Part shown: positions 1 through 5,941 of the stretch, piece by piece
Numbering within the stretch: position 1 is the stretch's first letter
Layout of the letters: every line of letters begins with the position of its first letter
NCBI GenBank assembly: GCA_022842565.1
Contig: JALHPH010000078.1
Span: 1 to 7,439 of the forward strand
DNA length: 7,439 nucleotides
Reading direction: 5' to 3'
Origin: Fimbriimonadaceae bacterium
GTDB lineage: Bacteria > Armatimonadota > Fimbriimonadia > Fimbriimonadales > Fimbriimonadaceae
Position numbers and translations under genes: made by a program
Notes under the pieces: generated by a model
What the model was told of the DNA's origin: nothing
The model's database searches: none
The model's input: the letters and a program-made list of their open reading frames with translations, nothing else

Positions 1-1
1 G

Positions 2-1807
2 AATATTTCCAATGTGAGTTATCGGGAGATCGGACACCCCAATAACACGGGAACTACCCGTGTGCGAGACATCACGAGCGACGCGCAGGGCAACCTTTGG
101 ATGGGGACGGGCCGGGGAGTACTCAAATTCAATCCCAGCATTGGACCAGCCTCGCTGAAGCGGTACGGAAGCGACAATTCTCCATGGCCGGGAGGTTGGG
201 TTACGAATATCGAAATCGCTCCCGACGGCACGATTTGGGCAAGCGGATACGCAACCGTGTGGGGTGGAGGGGGGATGATGCGATTCAACCCTACGACAAA
301 GGCATGGACATTCCTCGGAACCGCGCGTCCGGAGGGCTTGGCCCTACAACCGCGGCCAGGGGGAGGCTATTACCTTTGGGCCGCTCCGGGCGATGACTCG
401 ACAGCATTGACTCAACGCTTCGACAGCACAACTGGAACCTGGACCACTTTCTCTGCCGCCACTGGCAACCCGAGAAATATGGCGGGCACGCGCAGTGTCG
501 ACGCCTCCGGGAACCTATGGATCCACCGGGCACTCTCGGGAGGAGTCGCGACGGTACTCGATTGCAGACGCCCGGACGGAAGCTGGATTGGACGCCCCGC
601 CCCGCCGCAAGGAGTAAAGCGCCTGAACGCATTTGCGTCCGGGCAGGCCGTAGCCGCGGGCACTAACCAAATTTGGCTGTTTAACGGAGCAACTTGGGAA
701 AGCCGGGGGGACTGGGGGAATAGCTTCTGGACGGTTGACCTGGGGGTTGATTCAACCGGGGCGATCTGGGCCTGCGGCGCCGGAGGGGCCGCGAAGCGAG
801 ATCCGCTTACTGGAACATGGCAGCGGCACCGCGTTTCGAACAACGCGAACATGGACAATTGGAACAGCGACCTCGCACTCGCTCCCGACGGCAGTGTTTA
901 TGCCGGCAGCAATGGCGGACCCGGGGTTGGCGGCATGGTGAAGTTCGACGGCACGCGCTGGTTTAACTTCAACCAGCTGACCTACGGACTCGGTCAGGCG
1001 TGGCCCTTCCCCTCGGACAACGCTCAAGCCGTTTTTGCTCGAGCAAATGGAAAGGTGGCGGTGAATCCTACGTACGATGGGACGCACGTTTGGGATGGCT
1101 CTTCGTGGACGGACTTGGGCGGCACCTCAACCGTCCGTGGTTATGCCGAAGACTCGCTCAGGCGGCTTTGGGCTATCGGCGACTACTACAGCCTGGCTTT
1201 CCACAACGGTACGAGCTGGAATCAAGTCGGGATCGTGGGCTGGGGCGCAGACGTTCGTCGCGACCCGTCGCGGCTTGGAACGGTCTGGGCTTACACCGGG
1301 AGCGAGGTCAAGCGGACAGATGGCATTTACTCATTCTCGAGACAGATAGAAGACTTCCCAGAACTCACCTCTCAGAGCGATCAGTTCTCGGGGATGGCAG
1401 TGGACCGAAAGGGCAACGTTTGGCTTGGGGCCACGGTAATGCTTGGCGCAGGCGGCACGGGCGGGGGGCTCATCCAGCTTAATCCAAATACTGGCGCATA
1501 TTCGATGTTGAGGTACGAAACAGGCTGGCCATTCCCCGGGAAGTTCGTCTCGCCTCTCGCCGTGACCCCGGATGGACGCCTATGGATGACCTACACGTCA
1601 ACGCACCAGTACTTTGACGGTGGACTGTGCTGGTGGGACGGAAAAAACGTGGGTGTATTTGCTGGCCCGGTTGATGGGGCTCCACAGTGGGGCGGGTTGC
1701 CCCACACCCAGATCTACGACTGCGAAGTGCGAACGGTAAAGGATGGCTATGAACTCTGGCTCAGCTGTGCGAGCCGCGGGATTGCCGTCCATCGTGTGCG
1801 CAACTGA
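2..1807 (+). CDS. Beta-propeller protein with Reg_prop-like repeats (5' partial)
   Basis: The reading frame is open from the left edge (Asn-Ile-Ser-Asn precede the GTG at 14), so the true start is probably outside the window and the GTG is not trusted. Residues here are numbered from that GTG. The visible 597 residues carry repeats of the form D-x-x-G-x-(L/I/V)-W-x-G followed by a phenFNP-like turn: GNLWMGTGRG (26-35), GTIWASG (72-78), GNLWIHRA (166-173), GAIWACG (249-255), GSVYAGS (293-299), GNVWLGA (467-473) and GRLWMTY (521-527). These resemble the Reg_prop repeats (two-component regulator propeller) that fold as beta-propeller blades. Motifs such as FDSTTGTWTTF and FDGTRWFNF fit blade strands. 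No kinase, DNA-binding or PEP-CTERM domain follows; the protein ends at a blade-like strand (GIAVHRVRN). It is probably exported, but the signal peptide would be off-window. No ligand or enzymatic function can be assigned. Confident as a gene, moderate on fold. Confidence 0.85.
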   Translation, partial: NISNVSYREIGHPNNTGTTRVRDITSDAQGNLWMGTGRGVLKFNPSIGPASLKRYGSDNSPWPGGWVTNIEIAPDGTIWASGYATVWGGGGMMRFNPTTKAWTFLGTARPEGLALQPRPGGGYYLWAAPGDDSTALTQRFDSTTGTWTTFSAATGNPRNMAGTRSVDASGNLWIHRALSGGVATVLDCRRPDGSWIGRPAPPQGVKRLNAFASGQAVAAGTNQIWLFNGATWESRGDWGNSFWTVDLGVDSTGAIWACGAGGAAKRDPLTGTWQRHRVSNNANMDNWNSDLALAPDGSVYAGSNGGPGVGGMVKFDGTRWFNFNQLTYGLGQAWPFPSDNAQAVFARANGKVAVNPTYDGTHVWDGSSWTDLGGTSTVRGYAEDSLRRLWAIGDYYSLAFHNGTSWNQVGIVGWGADVRRDPSRLGTVWAYTGSEVKRTDGIYSFSRQIEDFPELTSQSDQFSGMAVDRKGNVWLGATVMLGAGGTGGGLIQLNPNTGAYSMLRYETGWPFPGKFVSPLAVTPDGRLWMTYTSTHQYFDGGLCWWDGKNVGVFAGPVDGAPQWGGLPHTQIYDCEVRTVKDGYELWLSCASRGIAVHRVRN

Positions 1808-1987
1808 CGCCCGGCTAGTACGAGCGGTGAAGGCGCGAGGCCTTAAGGGAAGTCTCGATCTCAACGATCGGGGCTTTCCGATTAGTGTTGGTAAGAGCCG
1901 ATCATTGCGTGGCGTCCTGGGAGCTTGATAGAGGCCAACTCACTTGCGCCTCTGGATGCAAGCCGCACCAGCTAACTGCTCCGCCAC

Positions 1988-1999
1988 GCTCGATCGAGC
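1988..1999. repeat. 12-bp perfect palindrome GCTCGATCGAGC
   Basis: GCTCGATCGAGC is perfectly self-complementary and lies about 70 bp before the -10-like hexamer of the DUF2892 gene. It could be an operator, but it does not match the classic Crp (TGTGA-N6-TCACA) or Fnr (TTGAT-N4-ATCAA) pattern, and palindromes of this length occur by chance in a window of this size only rarely. The regulatory role is a guess. Confidence 0.3.
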
Positions 2000-2069
2000 T
2001 AGAGCATGATTGGCGCGCATTTTCGCCATCGCGTGATGAACGTTACAGAATAGCCGCGTCCCAATGGCC

Positions 2070-2075
2070 TAGTCT
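2070..2075 (+). promoter_or_regulatory. -10-like hexamer TAGTCT, leaderless start of DUF2892 gene
   Basis: TAGTCT ends 9 nt before the ATG at 2085, and no Shine-Dalgarno sequence lies between. The spacing puts the transcription start at or close to the start codon. This is the weakest of the five such hexamers; TCTATT at 2073-2078 is an alternative reading. No good -35 box is visible. Confidence 0.4.
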
Positions 2076-2084
2076 ATTGCTGTC

Positions 2085-2288
2085 ATGAACTATCGAAATG
2101 TTGGCGTCACAGACCGGATTGGACGACTTGTTATCGCTGGCCTCTTCTTCAGCGCTTTTGCATTCTTGCCGATGCCCACTGCTCTGCTGGGGCTCATCGG
2201 GCTGGTCCCATTGCTGACGGCTCTCGCGGGATTTTGCCCGCTCTACCGGTTGTTTGGATTCAGCACCTGCCGGTTGAACAAGGACTAG
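2085..2288 (+). CDS. DUF2892 / YgaP-like small inner-membrane protein
   Basis: A 67-residue protein of normal length for the DUF2892 family (the transmembrane part of YgaP-like proteins). The N-terminus NVGVTDRIGRLVIAG has the usual family pattern. Two hydrophobic segments follow: residues about 14-29 (LVIAGLFFSAFAFLPM) and 33-50 (ALLGLIGLVPLLTALAGF). The end, FCPLYRLFGFSTC, carries the conserved Cys-Pro-Leu-Tyr and Thr-Cys found in many members. In YgaP this membrane part is fused to a rhodanese domain; here it stands alone, as in many bacteria, so sulfur-transfer chemistry cannot be assumed. The gene converges on the Crp/Fnr-family gene, whose stop codon overlaps its own. The start ATG is the only one available and lies just behind a -10-like hexamer. 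The exact function of stand-alone DUF2892 proteins is not established. Confidence 0.88.
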   Translation: MNYRNVGVTDRIGRLVIAGLFFSAFAFLPMPTALLGLIGLVPLLTALAGFCPLYRLFGFSTCRLNKD

Positions 2289-2902
2289 GAAGTCAGCTTA
2301 TCCAGGTCAATCACTTCGATTCGTTCGCGACCAAGCCGAACGGCCCCGGACTTCGCTAACTGGGCAAGTGCCCGAGAAACCGCTTCTCTCGACATGCCGA
2401 GCCGCACTGCGAGGTCCGCGTGCGTCACGCATACCACCGGTTCAGCCCGACGAAGCCAGGCAGCCAACCGCTCTTGCGCGGTAAGAAATGTCTCGTCATA
2501 GAGTTCGCGCAAATCGTGAGCCATGCGCCTTGAAAACGTGCTGAGCACCGCCGCCCGAAACGACTCCGATTGCCCGAGGAGTCTGTCGAATTCGGCCTGA
2601 GGAAGCACCACCAACTCGGTTGGCTCGACGGTCTCGGCAGTGGCACGCAGTGGCCCTCGGTCAAACAGTGAACTTGCGCTCGCAAGGCAGAGATCTCCTG
2701 CGCGCACGGAGTACCACAACCGTTCGCGCCCGCTAGGGTGAATCAAAAGAACATGGATCCGGCCCGACAGCACAATCGGCAACCCGTCGCATGAGCTTCC
2801 TTTTTGAAAGGCCAGCATGCCTGCCGGGAGGACTTGCCGCGGCAGGGCGTCCACGATGGCGCTGGCATCTGGATCCTGCAACCAATCAGCATGGCTTCCC
2901 AC
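2285..2902 (-). CDS. Crp/Fnr-family transcriptional regulator
   Basis: A 205-residue protein, slightly shorter than Crp. Residues about 18-108 form a cyclic-nucleotide-binding-type beta-barrel: LPIVLSGRIHVLLIHPSGRE (41-60) and RAGDLCLASASSLF (67-80). The cAMP-contacting Gly-Glu and Arg-Ser of Crp are not seen at the expected place, so cAMP is probably not the effector. A dimerisation helix covers about 112-138. The winged helix-turn-helix is clear: VTHADLAVRLGMSREAVSRA (159-178), recognition helix about 171-182, then a wing ending IEVIDLDKL. Cysteines lie at 38, 72 and 158; this is not the clustered N-terminal cysteine pattern of oxygen-sensing Fnr. The start is GTG at 2902; the nearest ATG (2892) is out of frame, and TAGACT lies 5 nt upstream of the GTG. 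Effector and targets are unknown; the adjacent DUF2892 gene is a natural candidate target. Confidence 0.92.
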   Translation of the reverse strand: MGSHADWLQDPDASAIVDALPRQVLPAGMLAFQKGSSCDGLPIVLSGRIHVLLIHPSGRERLWYSVRAGDLCLASASSLFDRGPLRATAETVEPTELVVLPQAEFDRLLGQSESFRAAVLSTFSRRMAHDLRELYDETFLTAQERLAAWLRRAEPVVCVTHADLAVRLGMSREAVSRALAQLAKSGAVRLGRERIEVIDLDKLTS

Positions 2903-2907
2903 AATTC

Positions 2908-2913
2908 AGTCTA
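2908..2913 (-). promoter_or_regulatory. -10-like hexamer TAGACT, leaderless start of Crp/Fnr gene
   Basis: On the minus strand TAGACT is followed by GAATT and then the GTG start, a gap of 5 nt, with no ribosome-binding sequence. This fits a leaderless transcript and supports the choice of the GTG at 2902. No recognisable -35 box lies 16-18 nt upstream. Confidence 0.5.
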
Positions 2914-3062
2914 GCATCTCGAACGGAATCGTTTTGTTTGGCGCTTACCATTACAAGTACGCGTCCGGCCGCGAGGGCGACTGGTTCCACCTTGGGCTCG
3001 TGGCGAACAAGGCCGGATTGTCGGATTATGTCTGCGCGACGGCCCTGTGCGACCCTGGCTAG
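2914..3062 (+). pseudogene. Remnant resembling the middle of a DUF1801 protein
   Basis: The frame reads FGAYHYKYASGREGDWF, then GLVANKAGLSDYVCATA, and stops at TAG 3060-3062. The Tyr-His-Tyr-Lys-Tyr and Ser-Gly-Arg-Glu-Gly-Asp-Trp run is, to my recollection, a signature of DUF1801 (PF08818) proteins, where it sits near the middle of a protein of about 120 residues. Here the part before it would run into the Crp/Fnr promoter and coding region, which are on the other strand, and the conserved C-terminal half (a Gly-Lys/Arg-Ser-Cys segment and a final helix) is missing. No start codon or promoter is placed sensibly. I read it as a truncated, dead fragment. The family call rests on pattern memory. 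Confidence 0.6.
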
Positions 3063-3098
3063 ACGGTTCGCATCTGAATCCGAAGTCGTTTGAGGAGT

Positions 3099-3161
3099 GC
3101 CAAGAATCTCCATTGGGGAGATGCGGACGGCAAGACGCTCTATGTCACGGCGAGCACGTGA
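3099..3161 (+). pseudogene. Remnant of SMP-30/gluconolactonase C-terminus
   Basis: The frame reads AKNLHWGDADGKTLYVTAST and then TGA at 3159-3161. Members of the SMP-30/gluconolactonase/LRE beta-propeller family commonly end with an N-x-x-W/F-G-(D)-D-G-K-T-L-Y-(I/V)-T-A segment followed by a short strand. Only about 20 residues are recognisable; a stop lies at 3075-3077 in the same frame, and the rest of the roughly 300-residue enzyme is absent. It is therefore a gene fossil. It lies in a different frame from the DUF1801-like fragment just before it. Confidence 0.5.
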
Positions 3162-3285
3162 ATCTAACGAGTCAAGACTCTAAACACCGGCATCCTGCCC
3201 TGAATGGCGGGGCTAGTTGCGTACCCATTCGCCTTCATTGTGCAATTTGGCCACAAAATCTACGCCAAAATCCCAAAAAGTCCCT

Positions 3286-3291
3286 TATACT
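3286..3291 (+). promoter_or_regulatory. -10 hexamer TATACT, leaderless start of PEP-CTERM gene 1
   Basis: TATACT ends 8 nt before the ATG at 3300 and no purine-rich ribosome-binding site lies between. It is identical to the hexamer before the paralogous gene at 5249 (-). The upstream 3165-3285 stretch is A-rich near its end and shows no clear -35 box. Confidence 0.55.
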
Positions 3292-3299
3292 AGCTGACA

Positions 3300-4232
3300 A
3301 TGAAAGCTCAAACCCGCCTTATCCCCATCGCCGCGCTTGCGGTTCTTTCCGCCGTGCCGGCTTTTGCCAGCTTTGAGCTCACCCTCATCACCGAATCCAA
3401 TAGCAACGCAATCCGCCGAGTCGATCCCGAGAATAGGATTGTCCTGGGCTCATTTGGCGCAAATAACCTTCACGCTCCAGACGCGCTTGCGCTCGATCAA
3501 GTTAATGGGCACGTCTACGTTGCCAACAATTACGTCGGCGGAAACATCAGCCGCATCACCGTACTGAATTACAACACGGGCGCGTTTGTAAGAGAATGGA
3601 CGCTGGGCGCAGACTTTGGAATTACGTCCATCGCTTTCCGACCAGGATTCGGGCTTTACGTACCCGTAACTGATGGACTTAGGCTCTTTAGTCCAACCGG
3701 ATCGTTGCTTGCGACCTTTACCAGTGGGTTAACCGGCATCAGTTCGGTTTCTTACTCGACGGATTTTAACGAAGTGTATGGGCATGCCGCGAATGGGACA
3801 ACCCGCCGCTTCGATGGCAGCATTTTAAGTGGCACCACTGCCGGTATAAGTAACCATTCAGGACCTGTTAACCAAATTGGAATGACGACGATAAATGATA
3901 GGGCTTCTTTTGGTGGTCAAGCAGGGACTGATAATCTTGTCTTTTTCAACCACCTTTCGCTTTCCGGCTCGACGCTCACCCATACGCCAGGATTTAGTAT
4001 CCGCGCTGTGAATGCCGCTCACGGCGATCGAATGTATGCTGGCGGAGTGGGCGGTGGCGTCTCTTACATCACCACTTTCAATCAGTCCGGGCTTCAGGTT
4101 TCCGACCGGTGGGCCGTTCCTGGTGGCGCGGGCATTATTTCCATGGCAACCGTCGTCGCCCCCGAACCCGGAACCCTGCTCGCGGTAGGTGCCGGTTTAG
4201 CATTTCTTGCCAAGCGCCGCAAACGCAGTTGA
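3300..4232 (+). CDS. PEP-CTERM-sorted secreted protein, paralog 1
   Basis: A 310-residue exported protein. Residues 1-23 are a signal peptide (MKAQTRLIPIAALAVLSAVP, predicted cleavage after AFA). The mature part has strand-rich sequence with NHL/propeller-like pieces such as DALALDQVNGHVYVANN (61-77) and VLNYNTGAFVREW, consistent with a beta-propeller. The C-terminus is a PEP-CTERM signal: APEPGT (287-292), a hydrophobic helix LLAVGAGLAFLA, then KRRKRS. Such tails are recognised by exosortase, which removes the signal at or after the PEP motif and routes the protein to the cell surface or matrix; the exosortase gene is not in this window. The gene converges on a paralog sharing ASFEL after the signal peptide, an I-x-R-x-D motif, GSFG, YNTGA and the same tail. 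Substrate or role unknown. The ATG at 3300 begins the signal peptide directly and follows TATACT. Confidence 0.92.
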   Translation: MKAQTRLIPIAALAVLSAVPAFASFELTLITESNSNAIRRVDPENRIVLGSFGANNLHAPDALALDQVNGHVYVANNYVGGNISRITVLNYNTGAFVREWTLGADFGITSIAFRPGFGLYVPVTDGLRLFSPTGSLLATFTSGLTGISSVSYSTDFNEVYGHAANGTTRRFDGSILSGTTAGISNHSGPVNQIGMTTINDRASFGGQAGTDNLVFFNHLSLSGSTLTHTPGFSIRAVNAAHGDRMYAGGVGGGVSYITTFNQSGLQVSDRWAVPGGAGIISMATVVAPEPGTLLAVGAGLAFLAKRRKRS

Positions 4233-4238
4233 GCCTTT

Positions 4239-4258
4239 CCCTCCCCTCCGGGGGAGGG
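4239..4258. terminator. G/C-rich hairpin between convergent PEP-CTERM genes
   Basis: CCCTCCCC (4239-4246), loop TCCG (4247-4250), GGGGAGGG (4251-4258): a perfect 8-bp stem with a UNCG-type tetraloop, 6 nt after the stop of the plus-strand gene and 40 nt beyond the stop of the minus-strand gene. No T-run follows directly on the plus strand (TTTTT comes only at 4296-4300), so it may stabilise or separate both 3' ends rather than act as a classic intrinsic terminator. It may also be a copy of a dispersed intergenic repeat. Confidence 0.6.
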
Positions 4259-4298
4259 GCCCGGAGGACGCGGCTTAGTTTCCAAGGAGGTTTGGTTT

Positions 4299-5249
4299 TT
4301 ACTGCTCGCGCCGTCGACGGCGCAGCAGGGCCACCAGTCCTGCACCCAGCGCGAGCATCGTGCCTGGCTCGGGAGCGAGGACGGTTTGCATGCTGGCGGG
4401 ATTGAGGACCATGCCGGCGGCGAACTGCCCGCGCTGACCGAAGGTGCTGTCGTACTTATCCAAAGACCACGCGCCGCCACGATTCGCCATCGTGAAGAAG
4501 CCGTCGTGGGCACGGGAGCTATGGCGGTTCTCAACGCCCGGCGTGGCGACGAACCCCCACGTGCTCTGCGAAGGGAAGTACGTGAGGAGCCTTTCGGGAG
4601 CAGGGTGGACCACCGTATCGATTGCCGACATGTAGGTCATCTGGCTAGGCGCGTTGATATCGACAAGGAAACTGCTTGAAAGGGTGCCCGAGAGGCCACT
4701 GGGGGAAACCGAGTACAGGGCGACGCTTTCATTGAGTGAAGAAATGGAGTAAGCAAGGAAGCGATTGTTATCGAGCCACACCCCACTTTCAAAAGTGTAA
4801 CCGGGTAATGCGCTGAAGCTCCCCGTGCCACCGGCATTGGGGAACGAGTACGCCAGAGGAGTATTCACTCCCGCTCCATATCCTGCCAGCCGCACGGCAC
4901 TGGTCCCATTGGGTCGAACCACCACCATGCTGTAGGCAGTGTTGCCGATGTCCGTATTGTAAGCTCGCTTGAGGGCGCCGGTGTTGTAATCGTATTCGGC
5001 GAGCCGAAAGTCGTTCGTATAAACGAACAAGCTGTTGGTCGTCTGGTTGAGATGGGTACCGATGATGTTGCCCCCAAACCCGCCAAAGCTCCCCAGGTAC
5101 ACGCCGTTGTCGCCATCAAACCGGTGAATTTTACGGCTGGCAAATGTGCCGTTGCCATTGTCCGCCACCATCACCAACTCAAAACTCGCCTGCGCCGCGA
5201 CGCCGGCCGCGGTAAGGCAGAGTGCCAGAACACTGCGCATTGATTGCAT
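4299..5249 (-). CDS. PEP-CTERM-sorted secreted protein, paralog 2
   Basis: A 316-residue exported protein. The frame stays open upstream to 5444, but that extension has no signal-peptide character; the start is placed at ATG 5249 (MQSMRSVLALCLTAAG), 6 nt behind a TATACT hexamer. ATG 5240 is the alternative. The signal peptide is predicted to be cut after AQA (residue 21), giving a mature protein starting SFELVMVADNGNG. The mature part is rich in Gly, Ser, Asn and aromatic residues, with repeated strand-like units (IHRFDGDNGVYLGSFGG, LAEYDYNTGALKRAYNTD), as in a propeller. The end is a PEP-CTERM signal: APEPGT (292-297), MLALGAGLVALL, then five Arg and EQ. It is a paralog of the gene at 3300-4232, with which it converges. 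Function beyond surface sorting is unknown. Confidence 0.92.
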   Translation of the reverse strand: MQSMRSVLALCLTAAGVAAQASFELVMVADNGNGTFASRKIHRFDGDNGVYLGSFGGFGGNIIGTHLNQTTNSLFVYTNDFRLAEYDYNTGALKRAYNTDIGNTAYSMVVVRPNGTSAVRLAGYGAGVNTPLAYSFPNAGGTGSFSALPGYTFESGVWLDNNRFLAYSISSLNESVALYSVSPSGLSGTLSSSFLVDINAPSQMTYMSAIDTVVHPAPERLLTYFPSQSTWGFVATPGVENRHSSRAHDGFFTMANRGGAWSLDKYDSTFGQRGQFAAGMVLNPASMQTVLAPEPGTMLALGAGLVALLRRRRREQ

Positions 5250-5255
5250 TCGCAC

Positions 5256-5261
5256 AGTATA
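5256..5261 (-). promoter_or_regulatory. -10 hexamer TATACT, leaderless start of PEP-CTERM gene 2
   Basis: On the minus strand TATACT is followed by GTGCGA and ATG (5249), a 6-nt gap, the ideal distance for transcription to begin on the A of the start codon. No Shine-Dalgarno is present. The identical hexamer precedes the paralog at 3300. Confidence 0.6.
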
Positions 5262-5773
5262 GGGGATATTGCGCGAAACTGCGAGGTGAATTTTGTTAGG
5301 TTTGCAAATCGCGCTTCCCAATGGCGGAACTGAGCCGCCGCAGCACGGCTGACGAGCCCGGGAATTGGGGCGGTGGAGTCTTCTATGGCCGCTGCCAATG
5401 AAAGGGTGTGTTTTGTAAGGAAGCGTCGGGTCGCCCGGCCGCACCTTGGGGGAGTTGGCGCCATCATCGCGAAGTTGATTGATGCATAACTCTTAGGCGC
5501 ACAAAATCCTGGATAAGGCTCGTGTTGTTTACGGCAAGTCTCTTTTCTCTAACCGGATGAGGGTGTTTGTCATGCCCCCTCACCCCCGTTCGCTACCGCT
5601 CACGGACCCTCTCCCGCGAGGGAAGAGGGTGACTTGTATGCAACATCTCCGACGACTCAGGCGCAACGTGTCCCTCGATGGAGGGAAGTCTGTGATTGCA
5701 ACGAACCGGAAGAGCGTGCGCAATCTCAGAAATTCCGTGACCTAACCTCTTTTTCGATACGAGCTGGGTGACG
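5262..5773. other. Long intergenic stretch without a credible gene
   Basis: About 500 bp between the promoter of PEP-CTERM gene 2 and the acidic-tail remnant. All frames are broken by stops or give Arg/Pro-rich translations with no recognisable motif. The only structured element is the hairpin repeat at 5606-5630. A plus-strand open frame at 5557-5745 runs straight through that hairpin and is not credible. Confidence 0.6.
5606..5630. repeat. Hairpin repeat with GNRA-type loop
   Basis: ACCCTCTCCC (5606-5615), loop GCGA (5616-5619), GGGAAGAGGGT (5620-5630): ten base pairs with one bulged A, capped by a GNRA-type tetraloop. It sits in a longer C-rich stretch (CCCCTCACCCCCG from 5576) resembling the CCCTCACCC...CCCTCTCCC intergenic repeats common in some bacterial genomes. 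It has no adjacent gene end to terminate, which favours a dispersed repeat over a terminator. Confidence 0.5.
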
Positions 5774-5941
5774 CTACTCCCCTTCGTGCTCTTCGGATTC
5801 GCCTTCGGCAGCTCCGTAGGCCGCCTCGCTGCCCTCGGACTCGCCCGGCGGGAGGTTGTGGCCTAACCCGAAACTCCTCCTAAACAACCCCCCATCCCAC
5901 CGCGGATGGGGGTTGTTTGTTGTTTCGCCGCAGTTAGCCGT
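5774..5941 (-). pseudogene. Remnant of an acidic C-terminal tail like that of the b561 gene
   Basis: On the minus strand the frame is open from 5941 and ends GESEGSEAAYGAAEGESEE, HEGE and TAG (5774-5776). The last 24 codons (5774-5845) match the end of the cytochrome b561 gene (6690-6761) with 7 differences in 72 bp, including the same stop. There is no usable start codon, the upstream part overlaps a terminator hairpin, and no membrane segment precedes it. It looks like the surviving 3' end of a duplicated gene. The differences fall at codon positions 3 (five) and 1 (two) of the minus frame, and never at position 2, so both copies were probably under protein-level selection in this frame before the loss. 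Confidence 0.6.
5882..5918. terminator. Bidirectional intrinsic terminator
   Basis: A strong hairpin: left arm AAACAAC-C-CCCCATCC, loop CACCGC (5898-5903), right arm GGATGGGGG-TTGTTT. The stem has 9 bp, one bulged C (5888), then 6 A/T-rich bp ending in three A-T pairs, so both strands get T-rich tails (TTTGTTGTTT on plus, TTGTTTAGG on minus). It lies 16 nt past the stop of the TPR-like minus-strand gene and most probably terminates it. Confidence 0.8.

Larger units (their letters stand above)
1808..2084. other. Intergenic gap between propeller gene and DUF2892 gene
   Basis: No credible gene is seen. A weak hairpin lies at 1856-1870 (CGATC, loop TCAAC, GATCG) about 50 nt after the propeller stop, with wobble pairs extending it and only a poor T-rich stretch after it, so a terminator role is doubtful. 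A perfect 12-bp palindrome is listed separately. Short open frames here have no recognisable composition or start signals. Confidence 0.6.

Noticed and set aside
1945..1990. Minus-strand stretch GGCGGAGCAGTTAGCTGGT, which looks like a tRNA D-arm region
   Set aside because: No matching acceptor stem, anticodon arm or GTTCGAATC-type T-arm follows at the right distances, so it is not a tRNA and is too weak to call a tRNA fragment.
2027..2038. Inverted repeat CATC-GCGT-GATG as a Crp/Fnr operator for the DUF2892 gene
   Set aside because: Four-base arms are too short to be meaningful and do not fit known Crp/Fnr consensus half-sites.
5250..5444. N-terminal extension of PEP-CTERM paralog 2 to a start at 5444
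   Set aside because: The extra 65 residues are Arg/Pro/Cys-rich with no signal-peptide character, and the TATACT hexamer lies inside this extension.
5557..5745. 62-codon plus-strand frame MRVFVMPPHPRSLPL
   Set aside because: It translates straight through the CCCTC hairpin repeat and has no recognisable protein features.
5768..5866. Plus-strand mini-gene VTLLPFVLFGFAFGSSVGRL, ending just before a terminator
   Set aside because: Attractive as a small membrane protein with a terminator 16 nt on, but the substitution pattern against the other copy favours the minus frame, and no start signal is seen.
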